Below are positions 34,475 through 43,606 of a stretch of 64,000 bases of DNA, in pieces. Below the pieces are notes generated by a model. It was not told where the DNA came from. It worked only from the letters and a program-made list of their open reading frames with translations, and did no database searches. Source of the stretch: Sulfurospirillum sp964466465 (GTDB lineage: Bacteria > Campylobacterota > Campylobacteria > Campylobacterales > Sulfurospirillaceae); the NCBI GenBank assembly GCA_964466465.1, contig CAYXNJ010000004.1, forward strand, positions 1-64,000, in the 5' to 3' direction. Position 1 is the stretch's first letter; each line of letters starts with the position of its first letter. Both the position numbers and the translations under genes were made by a program.

Positions 34475-35701
34475 ATGCAAAAAGTCAATCGTCTAAAACC
34501 TTTTTTTGAAAACATTGCTTTTGAGCGTGAAGACAATCATATGATCGTTAACTTTGGTCCTCAACACCCTAGTGCACATGGTCAGCTTCGTCTCATTTTA
34601 GAACTCGATGGCGAAAAAGTGAGCAAAGCAACGCCTGATATTGGCTATTTGCATCGTGGTATGGAGAAAATGGCTGAAAATATGATCTATAATGAGTTTT
34701 TGCCAACCACCGATAGAATGGACTATATCGCAGCAACAGCCAATAACTACGGCTTTGCCCTAGCAGTTGAAAAGCTCATCGGTCTTGAAGTGCCTCGTCG
34801 TGCAAAAGTCATTCGTATGATGCTACTAGAGCTCAATCGTATCTCGTCGCATCTTTTCTGGCTTGCAACGCATGCCCTTGATGTGGGTGCTATGACCATC
34901 TTCCTTTACGCATTTAGGGAGAGAGAATATACACTTGATTTGATTGAAGACTACTGTGGCGCACGTTTAACACACTCTTCGGTAAGAATCGGTGGTGTTC
35001 CACTTGATTTACCAAAAGGTTGGATAGACAATCTCAATAAATTTATTAATCATTTACCACTTGATATCGCTGATTACGAAGGCTTGTTAGATCAAAACCG
35101 TATTTGGAAAATGCGTTTAGAAGATGTGGGCGTGGTAACACCTGAGCAAGCACAAAGCTGGGGCTGTTCTGGTCCTATGCTAAGGGGTTCTGGCATCGCA
35201 TGGGATATTCGTAAAGAAGAACCATATGAGCTTTATGATGAAGTCGAGTTTGATGTACCTGTGAGTACAACCTGTGATAGTTACGGAAGGTATAAACTGC
35301 ATATGGAAGAGATGCGACAAAGCGTTCGCATCCTTAAGCAACTTATTCCGATGTATGCAAATACATCACCTGAAATTATGGCACATGCGCCTGGGTATAT
35401 TTCCGCTCCAAAAGAGCAAATCATGACACAAAATTATTCACTGATGCAACACTTTGTTTTAGTAACACAAGGTATGCGTCCTCCAGTAGGCGAAGTGTAT
35501 GTGGCAACGGAATCGCCAAAAGGAGAGCTTGGTTTCTACATTAATTCACAAGGCGATCCGTACCCATACAGATTAAAACTTAGAGCACCTAGTTTCTTTC
35601 ATACAGCAATTTTACAAGAAATTTTAGTAGGTGAATACTTAGCTGACGTTGTAGCAATCATTGGTAATGCTAACATCGTTTTTGGCGAAATTGACAGATA
35701 G
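34475..35701 (+). CDS. nuoD: NADH-quinone oxidoreductase subunit D
   Basis: 408 residues of the 49-kDa/hydrogenase-like family, with NFGPQHPSAHGQLRLILELDGE, GYLHRGMEKMAE and DPYPYRLKLRAPSF. It forms the quinone-binding cavity with NuoB. The Ni-binding cysteines of hydrogenases are absent, as expected for complex I. Confidence 0.96.
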   Translation: MQKVNRLKPFFENIAFEREDNHMIVNFGPQHPSAHGQLRLILELDGEKVSKATPDIGYLHRGMEKMAENMIYNEFLPTTDRMDYIAATANNYGFALAVEKLIGLEVPRRAKVIRMMLLELNRISSHLFWLATHALDVGAMTIFLYAFREREYTLDLIEDYCGARLTHSSVRIGGVPLDLPKGWIDNLNKFINHLPLDIADYEGLLDQNRIWKMRLEDVGVVTPEQAQSWGCSGPMLRGSGIAWDIRKEEPYELYDEVEFDVPVSTTCDSYGRYKLHMEEMRQSVRILKQLIPMYANTSPEIMAHAPGYISAPKEQIMTQNYSLMQHFVLVTQGMRPPVGEVYVATESPKGELGFYINSQGDPYPYRLKLRAPSFFHTAILQEILVGEYLADVVAIIGNANIVFGEIDR

Positions 35702-35709
35702 GAGAGGCA

Positions 35710-35949
35710 ATGCAACGTTATGACTTACGCCATTTAGGCGATGATTTTTACGGGCGTATGCTTGAGATTATTGATGAGACTTCTATGGGCGAAGTATCTA
35801 TCTTTATGTTTGAGATTGGTGATTTCTCTCCTGTTCAAAAAAGTGCAGATGTGATTAAAGAAGCAGGCTGGACATTGATGAATTCGTTGAAGTTCAATGA
35901 AGCAGACTGGACGATTGTCGTAAAAAAAGTGAAAAGTGAAGTAGAGTAA
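35710..35949 (+). CDS. Small protein in the NuoE position
   Basis: 79 residues, much shorter than a true NuoE (about 160 with four Cys ligands of a [2Fe-2S] cluster). It has no Cys at all, so it cannot carry that cluster. It corresponds to the small nuo-operon protein of Campylobacter and Helicobacter found where nuoE is missing. The TAA overlaps the next ATG by one base. Its role is unknown; it may help assemble the modified peripheral arm. Confidence 0.8.
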   Translation: MQRYDLRHLGDDFYGRMLEIIDETSMGEVSIFMFEIGDFSPVQKSADVIKEAGWTLMNSLKFNEADWTIVVKKVKSEVE

Positions 35950-36794
35950 TGGCAAAGAAGCAATTTATAGAATCTTTAAATCAATCACGTTGTGATCAAT
36001 TTGCTTTTACCTGTAAAGGATTTGATCTTATTTTGTGTGTAGGAACATTTCCATCACGCCATGACACAGCTCTGTTAGAGAGTTTGCGTGAGAGTAACGC
36101 AAAAGTGGTCTATCTGTTCACAATGGAAGATCAAGCGTTGGTTGAGCAAAGTACGTTTTTTAGTCGTTATGAAGTAGGTTCTGAAGAGGGTATTTTTGCG
36201 CTTTTAGCCAAAAGCTTTCTTACGCAATCCAAACTTCCAGAAACCATTAAAAATTACTTTGAAGCGTTAGATGAAGGCTATATTAGCGCAGAGAGTAATC
36301 TTGGTGAAGAAGAGATCGAAGAGATCGAAGCATTGTATCAAGAAGCTCAAAATGTACTCATACTCTTAGGTGATGATTTGATCTCTCATCCAAGAGCCTC
36401 AAATATAGCGCATCTTGCAGGCTTAATTGCAACGTACGGTAAAGCAAAATTATGTGTTGTCGGTGCAACGCCTGAGATGGTAGTTGAAACAAAAAATGAA
36501 ACTGTTTTAGAAGACGTTGAAGATATAAAAAGTTTTGATGGTGTTGTTATCTATCAATGCCCTGTGATAAACAATAATGAAGAGAATTTACTGATAGGTT
36601 CAGCACAGTTTCAAATGGCAGCAAAAGTACAAAATGGTGATAAGATCACTGTTGTCATCAACCAAGAGGTCTATCCTCGTACGTTTGTACGCGATGATAG
36701 TTTAAAAGGCGTGATCGCTTTAATGCCGTGTGCAAAAGCGGATTCTAGCTATCCCTACCATGTAGTAAAAATAGTGAAGGCAGAAGTGCAATGA
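35949..36794 (+). CDS. NuoG-related protein in the NuoF position
   Basis: 281 residues. True NuoF features (FMN-binding GAGAYICGEET and four Cys for N3) are absent. Instead GDDLISHPRASNIAHLAGLI (about 138-157) matches GEDLYTHPRAENIAKLLGLI inside NuoG. The C-terminal part (VQNGDKITVVINQE ... GVIALMP ... YPYHVVKIVKAEV) parallels the NuoG end (LQDGSVVTIENEA ... GLIAYLP ... YRFAHVVIKG). It therefore looks like a stand-alone copy of the NuoG C-terminal, molybdopterin-oxidoreductase-like domain. It overlaps nuoG by four bases. Confidence 0.8.
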   Translation: MAKKQFIESLNQSRCDQFAFTCKGFDLILCVGTFPSRHDTALLESLRESNAKVVYLFTMEDQALVEQSTFFSRYEVGSEEGIFALLAKSFLTQSKLPETIKNYFEALDEGYISAESNLGEEEIEEIEALYQEAQNVLILLGDDLISHPRASNIAHLAGLIATYGKAKLCVVGATPEMVVETKNETVLEDVEDIKSFDGVVIYQCPVINNNEENLLIGSAQFQMAAKVQNGDKITVVINQEVYPRTFVRDDSLKGVIALMPCAKADSSYPYHVVKIVKAEVQ

Positions 36795-39268
36795 GCGATG
36801 TTTTAATAACCATAGATGGAAAACAGTGTAAAGCAACGGAGGGTGAGTACGTTTTAGGTGTTGCGCGCAGAAACGGTATCTTTATTCCAGCGCTTTGTTA
36901 TGTCACCAACTGTTCACCAACCTTAGCATGTCGTTTGTGTTTGGTGGATATTGATGGTAAGCGTGCTTACAGTTGTAATGCCCGTGCCAAAGAGGGTATG
37001 AATGTCATCACCAAAACGGAAGAAATCGAAAAAGAGCGCAGAGCGATTATGGAGATCTATGATGTAAACCATCCATTAGAGTGTGGTGTGTGTGACCAAA
37101 GTGGTGAATGTGAACTCCAAAACTACACCTTGCATATGGGTGTGGACAGCCAACATCACTGCATCGCTGATACGCATCGCCCAACCAAAAACTGGGGTAA
37201 AATTCATTACGATTCTTCATTATGTATCGTTTGTGAGCGTTGTGTGACGGTCTGTAAAGATATGATTGGTGAATCAGCACTGAAAACAGTTCCTCGTGGT
37301 GGCCCTGAGCTTGATAAATCATGGAAAGATAAAACTGAAAAAGACGCTTATGCCATGTGGAATAAGCTTCAAAAGTCCATCATCGGCATTGCCAGTGGTG
37401 CTGAAACACTCGATTGTACCCAGTGTGGTGAGTGTACGGCGGTTTGTCCTGTGGGTGCACTTGTAGGAACAGATTTTCAATACACATCCAATGCGTGGGA
37501 GCTTAAAAAAATCCCAGCAGCCAATCCACACAGCTCTGACTGTTCACTTCTTTTTTATGATGTAAAGCATACAAGTATTAGCAATCCTGAACCTAAAATT
37601 TACCGTGTCAGTAGCGAACATAACTATGCACCTTTGCATACAGCGGCACGTTATGGTTTTGACTTCCAAAATGAAGTTGCAGGTAAAGATGAAAGTGCTT
37701 TTAATAAAGCCGTTGAGCTTTTAAAAACTAAAGTTGATACCATTGCTTTTGACAGTTACATTACCAATGAAGAAGCATTTATCCTTCAAAAGCTCAAAGA
37801 GAAGTTTGGTTATAAGCTCGTCAATGTTGATGCAAAAGCGTATCAAAGTTTCCTCAAAAATTTTGCAAGTACATCAGGGAAAAGCCTATACAGTGGCGAT
37901 TTAGAGAGTATTCGCTCTTCCAATTTTGTGGTCAGTTTTGGTACAGCTATTAAAACCGATAGCCCAAATGCAGGCTATGCGATGAACAATGCGATTGGTA
38001 TGAACAAAGGTGCGGGAGTGTATTTCCATCCTGTGGCTGATCCTATTGTTTCGGCTTACTCTAAAAATTTACTCAGTGTTACCCATAACATTGGCTCAGA
38101 AGAAGCCATTGCTTATCTTTTACTCGATCTTTTTGGTGACAAAGAGGCAATGCCTAAGAGCGTTGCAGACTACTTAGCATCTTTTCACACGATAGAGAAG
38201 AAAACCATCCAAGAGAGTGTCAAAGAAGAAGTTAAAGAGATGGTGAAAGACGAAGAGAGTGGTGAAGAGAAAGAAGTAGTGAACACCATTACAAAACTGG
38301 TAGATAAAGAGATTGAAATTGACACTAATGCTTTAGTCAGTATGATTGGAGCAGAAGCGGACTTAATCGAGAAAATCACAAAACTGATAGATAAAAAAGA
38401 TAGCTTTAGTCTCATCGTTGGTGAAGATCTTTATACCCATCCAAGAGCTGAAAATATTGCAAAACTTTTAGGCTTGATTGAGCGTTTTACAGCCTTTTCT
38501 TTAGTCATCATCCCATCACGTACCAATACACTCGGTGTTTCACTTATTTGTGATTTGGACGATGCCAAGGGCAATTTCACGCTCGGCTATAACGTCAAAG
38601 GTGACTTTACTCTAAGTGCATTAGGCAAGGGTGATCTCTCTATGCCTGCTCTGAACCAACAAGAGGGAACATTCACCTCCATGAACAAGCGCGTTGTTCC
38701 AACCAATGCAGCACTGCATTTCAAAGGCTATTGTCTCAATGACCTTGCCAATGCCCTTGGATTGGAAGCAGAGTGGACGATTGATTATACGCCGTACTTA
38801 CCAAGTGAGAAAGGCTTTAAGAACGAGAAGTTTGATCATTTGCCAAATCGTTATGAAAACGATGGCACGGAAAATAGAGGGTATGCACTTTCCTCTTTCA
38901 GTGTTACAAGTCATGATGAGGTTGAGCCAATAGCGCATTTCTTAGCAAAAGAAGGCGATGTAGTTTACTGCGCCAATCCTGTACATCAATTTAGCGCCTT
39001 TACAAACAAAGCGCATCAGCTAAATGAAGCTGGAGCACTTTATGTTTCATCTGCATTCTTGGAAGCAAAAAATCTTCAAGATGGTTCTGTTGTCACAATC
39101 GAAAATGAGGCAGGTGAGAAACTGGTAATTGCACTCAAAGAAGAGAAAATGATCGATGGACTGATCGCTTATCTCCCAACGTTTGATACCAAAATCGACA
39201 CCACACCATTCTTTAAAGATGGGTATCGATTTGCGCATGTAGTGATTAAAGGAGTTTCTCATGTTTGA
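36791..39268 (+). CDS. nuoG: NADH-quinone oxidoreductase subunit G
   Basis: 825 residues. An N-terminal [2Fe-2S] ferredoxin domain (ALCYVTNCSPTLACRLC, YSCNARA) is followed by HPLECGVCDQSGECELQN for the His/Cys cluster, CIVCERCVTVCKD and CTQCGECTAVCPVGAL for further [4Fe-4S] clusters. The rest is the molybdopterin-oxidoreductase-like body. A K/E-rich segment at about 470-520 (SVKEEVKEMVKDEESGEEKE) looks like an inserted solvent-exposed loop. NuoG carries electrons from the input module to the cluster chain. The start overlaps the NuoF-position gene. Confidence 0.93.
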   Translation: MSDVLITIDGKQCKATEGEYVLGVARRNGIFIPALCYVTNCSPTLACRLCLVDIDGKRAYSCNARAKEGMNVITKTEEIEKERRAIMEIYDVNHPLECGVCDQSGECELQNYTLHMGVDSQHHCIADTHRPTKNWGKIHYDSSLCIVCERCVTVCKDMIGESALKTVPRGGPELDKSWKDKTEKDAYAMWNKLQKSIIGIASGAETLDCTQCGECTAVCPVGALVGTDFQYTSNAWELKKIPAANPHSSDCSLLFYDVKHTSISNPEPKIYRVSSEHNYAPLHTAARYGFDFQNEVAGKDESAFNKAVELLKTKVDTIAFDSYITNEEAFILQKLKEKFGYKLVNVDAKAYQSFLKNFASTSGKSLYSGDLESIRSSNFVVSFGTAIKTDSPNAGYAMNNAIGMNKGAGVYFHPVADPIVSAYSKNLLSVTHNIGSEEAIAYLLLDLFGDKEAMPKSVADYLASFHTIEKKTIQESVKEEVKEMVKDEESGEEKEVVNTITKLVDKEIEIDTNALVSMIGAEADLIEKITKLIDKKDSFSLIVGEDLYTHPRAENIAKLLGLIERFTAFSLVIIPSRTNTLGVSLICDLDDAKGNFTLGYNVKGDFTLSALGKGDLSMPALNQQEGTFTSMNKRVVPTNAALHFKGYCLNDLANALGLEAEWTIDYTPYLPSEKGFKNEKFDHLPNRYENDGTENRGYALSSFSVTSHDEVEPIAHFLAKEGDVVYCANPVHQFSAFTNKAHQLNEAGALYVSSAFLEAKNLQDGSVVTIENEAGEKLVIALKEEKMIDGLIAYLPTFDTKIDTTPFFKDGYRFAHVVIKGVSHV

Positions 39269-40253
39269 AACCGCTGTCATTATTGAAACCGTTGTCAAAG
39301 CGGTAGTGGTTGTAGCTGTTGTTGCAGGTATGGCAGGTTTTGCAACGTTTATTGAACGAAAAGTGCTCGCTTTTATGCAACGTCGTCTTGGACCGATGCA
39401 CGTTGGACCGTATGGTTTGTTACAACTCGCAGCTGATGGTATTAAACTCTTCACCAAAGAGGACATTGTGCCTCAAAATGCGGTTAAACCGATTTTTATG
39501 ATAGCTCCTGTTATCTCAGCAGTCACGGCGTTTGTTGCTATGGCGGCGGTGCCTTATTTCCCTGAATTCACGCTTTTTGGTTATGTGATTCACCCCATTA
39601 TCTCCGACATTAACGTAGCACTTCTGTATGTTATGGGTGTGGCATCAGTGGGTATTTATGGACCACTGCTTGCGGGTATGAGTAGTGCTAATAAATGGTC
39701 ACTTTTGGGTGCAGCACGTGCTGTTGTGCAGATGCTCTCTTTTGAGGTAGTCAGTGGTTTGTCTGTGCTTGCACCGATTATGATGATAGGTTCACTTTCT
39801 TTAATTGATATTAACGACTACCAAAATGGTGGTGTAACACATTGGCTTGTTTGGAAACAACCTTTAGCATTTATTTTGTTTGCCATGGCAGGATTTATGG
39901 AGACCAACCGTGCGCCTTTTGATACCGTAGAGTTTGAAGCAGAAGTTGTTGCAGGTTATGCAACGGAGTATTCAGGTATGCGTTGGGGTCTCTTTTTCAT
40001 TGGTGAGTATGCCAATATGATTACGATTTCTGTCCTTGTAAGCATCATTTTTATGGGTGGTTATAATCCAATCTGGTTTATTCCTGGTGCTGTTGCAATG
40101 TTGTTAAAAGTTTCATTGTGGGTATTCCTTTTCTTGTGGGTTAGAGCAGCATGGCCACATATTAGACCTGATCAGTTGATGTGGGTCTGTTGGAAAGTAT
40201 TAATGCCTTTAGCCGTAGTCAATATTTTGATTACTGGCTTTGTGCTAATTTAG
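39261..40253 (+). CDS. nuoH: NADH-quinone oxidoreductase subunit H
   Basis: 330 residues, eight or so membrane helices. ERKVLAFMQRRLGPMHVGPYGLLQLAADGIKL and FMETNRAPFDTVEFEAEVVAGYATEYSGMRWG are the conserved quinone-site motifs. It links the peripheral arm to proton pumping. The ATG overlaps nuoG by eight bases. Confidence 0.96.
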   Translation: MFETAVIIETVVKAVVVVAVVAGMAGFATFIERKVLAFMQRRLGPMHVGPYGLLQLAADGIKLFTKEDIVPQNAVKPIFMIAPVISAVTAFVAMAAVPYFPEFTLFGYVIHPIISDINVALLYVMGVASVGIYGPLLAGMSSANKWSLLGAARAVVQMLSFEVVSGLSVLAPIMMIGSLSLIDINDYQNGGVTHWLVWKQPLAFILFAMAGFMETNRAPFDTVEFEAEVVAGYATEYSGMRWGLFFIGEYANMITISVLVSIIFMGGYNPIWFIPGAVAMLLKVSLWVFLFLWVRAAWPHIRPDQLMWVCWKVLMPLAVVNILITGFVLI

Positions 40254-40262
40254 GAGGCAGGG

Positions 40263-40877
40263 ATGGAATTAAAAGATTTTAAACAACGTAACATTGCCCC
40301 TGGTTATATCTTTTTTGATGGTGAAAAAAAACCAGAAAATGGATGGCAAGCGTTTAAAAAAGTTGTCAGACGAACGCTTAAAGGTGAGCTTTTTGTAGGA
40401 CTTTGGATTGTACTAAGAGAGATGATTCGTTTTGATATTCATACGATCCAGTATCCAGCAGAAAAATTTGAAATGAGCCCACGATACAGAGCAATTCATC
40501 GACTGCTTCGTTTATTTGAAAGCGGTAATGAGAGATGTATCGGGTGTGGATTGTGTGAAAAAATTTGTATTGCTAATTGTATTCGCATGGAAACACATGT
40601 GGATGAAAAAAGCCGTAAAGTTGTTAGTGAATATAGCATTAACTTTGGTCGTTGTATCTTCTGTGGGTATTGTGCAGAAGTGTGTCCAGAACTTGCTATT
40701 GTACATGGAGTGGAGTATGAAAATGCCAGCGAGCAGAGAGCCCATTTTGGTCTTAAAGACGATATGCTTACTCCTCTTGATACTTTTAAAGCCAAACAAC
40801 AAAAAGAGTTTCCAGGTTTTGGTGCATTAAGTGATAATGCTGACGAAAACGTGAAACAAACACCATTAGCGTATTGA
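40263..40877 (+). CDS. nuoI: NADH-quinone oxidoreductase subunit I
   Basis: 204 residues. Two [4Fe-4S] ferredoxin motifs, CIGCGLCEKICIANCI and CIFCGYCAEVCPE, hold clusters N6a and N6b. The N-terminal helix anchors it to the membrane. A C-terminal tail of about 45 residues follows the ferredoxin part. GGAGGCAGGG precedes the ATG. Confidence 0.95.
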   Translation: MELKDFKQRNIAPGYIFFDGEKKPENGWQAFKKVVRRTLKGELFVGLWIVLREMIRFDIHTIQYPAEKFEMSPRYRAIHRLLRLFESGNERCIGCGLCEKICIANCIRMETHVDEKSRKVVSEYSINFGRCIFCGYCAEVCPELAIVHGVEYENASEQRAHFGLKDDMLTPLDTFKAKQQKEFPGFGALSDNADENVKQTPLAY

Positions 40878-40884
40878 GGTAGCC

Positions 40885-41439
40885 ATGTTTGAAATTATTG
40901 CATTTTATATTTTTGCCGCACTCACCATTGGTATGTTTGCGATTGTGGTTATGAGTCGTAATGCACTCTATTCCATGAGTGCATTAGCAGGCGGAATGAT
41001 CTTTATCTCTGGCTTCTTCTTTATTTTAGATGCAGAGTTTTTAGGGGTTGTTCAAATCGTAGTTTATTCAGGCGCAATTATGGCTCTGTACGCGTTTGGT
41101 ATGATGTTTTTTGACACAACAAGAGATGTCAGTGAAAAAATGCGTTCTAAAAAAATTGCCTATACGCTCTCTGTCATTAGTGCCATTTTAGTGGTTGCGA
41201 TTTTATGTGCTCCTCTGGTTTCGGAAAATATTCAAGCCTCGTATCCAAGTATAGACAATGTTGGTAATGTTCAGATGATAGGACTTGTTTTATTTACAAA
41301 ATATTTAGTACCGTTTGAGTTAGCGGCTATTATGCTCTTAGTTGCCATGATTGCGGGTATCGTACTCGCGAGTAAAAAAATGGATGAAAATTTAGCGATT
41401 GAAGACGATGAGTTAGAAGATGCAAAGGAGGTCAAATGA
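40885..41439 (+). CDS. nuoJ: NADH-quinone oxidoreductase subunit J
   Basis: 184 residues with five transmembrane helices and the NuoJ pattern VQIVVYSGAIMALYAFGMM. The acidic tail (DENLAIEDDELEDAKE) is cytoplasmic. The last four bases overlap nuoK (ATGA). Confidence 0.93.
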   Translation: MFEIIAFYIFAALTIGMFAIVVMSRNALYSMSALAGGMIFISGFFFILDAEFLGVVQIVVYSGAIMALYAFGMMFFDTTRDVSEKMRSKKIAYTLSVISAILVVAILCAPLVSENIQASYPSIDNVGNVQMIGLVLFTKYLVPFELAAIMLLVAMIAGIVLASKKMDENLAIEDDELEDAKEVK

Positions 41440-41738
41440 TTACCTTAACACATTACCTTGTTTTAACGGGTATTTTATTTTCCATTGGGCTTGTGGGTGT
41501 TATGCGACGAACAAATCTTTTGATGCTTTTTTTTTCAACCGAAATTTTACTTAATGCCATCAATATTGGCTTTGTTGCAGTCTCAAAATATTATGGCGAT
41601 TTGACAGGGCAAATGTTCGCCTTTTTTATCATTGCAGTAGCAGCAAGTGAAGTTGCTGTTGGTCTTGGACTTCTTATTTTATGGTACAAGCGTAATGGCT
41701 CTGTTGATCTTAATAGCCTTCAGATGATGAAAGGGTAA
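41436..41738 (+). CDS. nuoK: NADH-quinone oxidoreductase subunit K
   Basis: 100 residues, three helices. The membrane-embedded Glu residues lie in FFSTEILLNAINIGFV and AASEVAVGLGLLI and take part in proton translocation. Overlaps nuoJ and precedes nuoL by two bases. Confidence 0.95.
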   Translation: MITLTHYLVLTGILFSIGLVGVMRRTNLLMLFFSTEILLNAINIGFVAVSKYYGDLTGQMFAFFIIAVAASEVAVGLGLLILWYKRNGSVDLNSLQMMKG

Positions 41739-41740
41739 GC

Positions 41741-43597
41741 ATGGAAAAATATCTTTATACAGCACTTTTTGCACCTTTGGTAAGCTCTTTGTTTGTCGCC
41801 ATTTTTGCGGCACGCCCGAAGATGCTTTTTACAGGTATTGTGGCTTCTATGCTGATTGCGATTTCAATGATTTCATCGTTTGTGTTGCTCATTGATGTCA
41901 ATACCTATGGACCGTTACATGTCACGATGATGGATTGGATCGCAGCAGGTAACTTGGAGATTCCATTTGGCTTTGTTGTTGATGAAGTCTCTGTGATCAT
42001 GATGGTCACGGTAACACTTGTTTCAACCATTGTTCATATCTATTCTATTGGTTATATGGTCCATGATAAGAGCTTTAACCGCTTCTTCTCGTACCTCTCA
42101 GCGTTTGTTTTCTCAATGATGATTTTGGTAATGAGCGATAACTTTGTCGGTCTTTTTATTGGATGGGAAGGTGTGGGACTTTGTTCATGGTTGCTTATTG
42201 GTTTTTGGTATCACAAGCACTCTGCATCATGGGCTGCAAATGAAGCATTTATTATGAACCGTATTGCTGATCTTGGTATGCTGATGGGACTTTTTCTTAT
42301 TTACTGGAATGTGGGCTCTTTCCAATACGATGATGTTTTTGCAAGTGTTAAAGGTATGGATCCTGCCCTTCTTGCTACTATTGGACTATTTTTATTTATC
42401 GGTGCAATGGGTAAATCAGCGCAGTTTCCACTCCATACATGGCTTGCAGATGCAATGGAAGGTCCAACGCCTGTTTCAGCGCTTATTCATGCTGCAACCA
42501 TGGTAACTGCAGGTGTTTATCTGGTCATTCGTTGTGGAGAACTGTATAGCCTTATCCCAGAAGTGGGCTTTGCGATTGCTTCTCTTGGAGCTTTTGTTGC
42601 GGTATTTGCTGCATCTATGGCGCTGGTTAATAATGATTTAAAACGTATCATTGCGTATTCAACACTCTCACAATTAGGCTATATGTTTGTTGCTGCAGGT
42701 CTTGGAGCTTATTGGATTGCGTTGTTTCACTTAATGACACACGCATTCTTTAAATCCCTTCTCTTTTTAGGAGCTGGTAATGTGATGCACGCGATGCACG
42801 ATGAGCTTAATATCAAAAAAATGGGTGGGCTTTATGGTTCTATGAAAGCAACCGCCATTTTGATGAGTGTGGCTTCAGTAGCATTGGCTGGAATTTATCC
42901 GTTCGCAGGTTTCTTCTCCAAAGATAAAATCTTAGAAGTTGCCTTTAATGAAGGTGCGTATTTTCTGTGGTTTGCACTTTTCATTGGCGCTGGTTTGACC
43001 GCGTTTTATAGCTTTCGCTTAGTCATGCTCGTTTTCTTTGGTGAGAAAGAGTATGTGAAGTATGGTTTGCATCCGCATGAAGCACAACCGTTTGTTATTT
43101 ATGCACTGCTTCCATTAGGGCTTTTAGCGGTTATTGCAGGTTTCTTTGAACATACCTTTGAAGGATTTGTTACACGTCTTTTAACAAAATATGAAATTCA
43201 CATTGAACATGGAACAGAAGTCCTTTTAATTGCGGGAACACTTGGAATTGCAATCAGCGGTATAGCGTTTGCCGTTTACATGTACAGACGTGGAGGTTTC
43301 CCAAAATCATGGGAAGGAAGTTTTGGTTACAAATTACTCAGTAATCAATACTACATTCCAAAAATGTATGAGCTTTACATTATGCGACCATTTAGTGCTT
43401 TGGCAACCTTCGCATGGCAAAAAATTGATACAAAAATTGTGGATTTTACGGTAGATTTAATTGCAAAAATAATTTATTCAACAGGGCAAAATGCCAGAAA
43501 AATGCAAAGTGGAAATCTCTCTGATATGCTCAGATGGATGGTTGTAGGTATGATCGTTTTACTTGCACTTGCAATTTTTTATAGACCAATGGTGTAG
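41741..43597 (+). CDS. nuoL: NADH-quinone oxidoreductase subunit L
   Basis: 618 residues, antiporter-like (Mrp-type) with about 16 helices. Motifs are FIGWEGVGLCSWLLIGFWY, the lysine region MGKSAQFPLHTWLADAMEGPTPVSALIHAATMV, and LTHAFFKSLLFLGAGN-like MTHAFFKSLLFLGAG. The C-terminal amphipathic helix should run along the membrane arm. It pumps protons at the far end of the complex. Confidence 0.96.
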   Translation: MEKYLYTALFAPLVSSLFVAIFAARPKMLFTGIVASMLIAISMISSFVLLIDVNTYGPLHVTMMDWIAAGNLEIPFGFVVDEVSVIMMVTVTLVSTIVHIYSIGYMVHDKSFNRFFSYLSAFVFSMMILVMSDNFVGLFIGWEGVGLCSWLLIGFWYHKHSASWAANEAFIMNRIADLGMLMGLFLIYWNVGSFQYDDVFASVKGMDPALLATIGLFLFIGAMGKSAQFPLHTWLADAMEGPTPVSALIHAATMVTAGVYLVIRCGELYSLIPEVGFAIASLGAFVAVFAASMALVNNDLKRIIAYSTLSQLGYMFVAAGLGAYWIALFHLMTHAFFKSLLFLGAGNVMHAMHDELNIKKMGGLYGSMKATAILMSVASVALAGIYPFAGFFSKDKILEVAFNEGAYFLWFALFIGAGLTAFYSFRLVMLVFFGEKEYVKYGLHPHEAQPFVIYALLPLGLLAVIAGFFEHTFEGFVTRLLTKYEIHIEHGTEVLLIAGTLGIAISGIAFAVYMYRRGGFPKSWEGSFGYKLLSNQYYIPKMYELYIMRPFSALATFAWQKIDTKIVDFTVDLIAKIIYSTGQNARKMQSGNLSDMLRWMVVGMIVLLALAIFYRPMV

Positions 43598-43606
43598 GGG
43601 TAGGAA

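Noticed and set aside
39609..39619. A third ATTAACGTAG word inside nuoH
   Set aside because: It is not followed by the stem and triloop and lies in conserved coding sequence, so it is a chance match.
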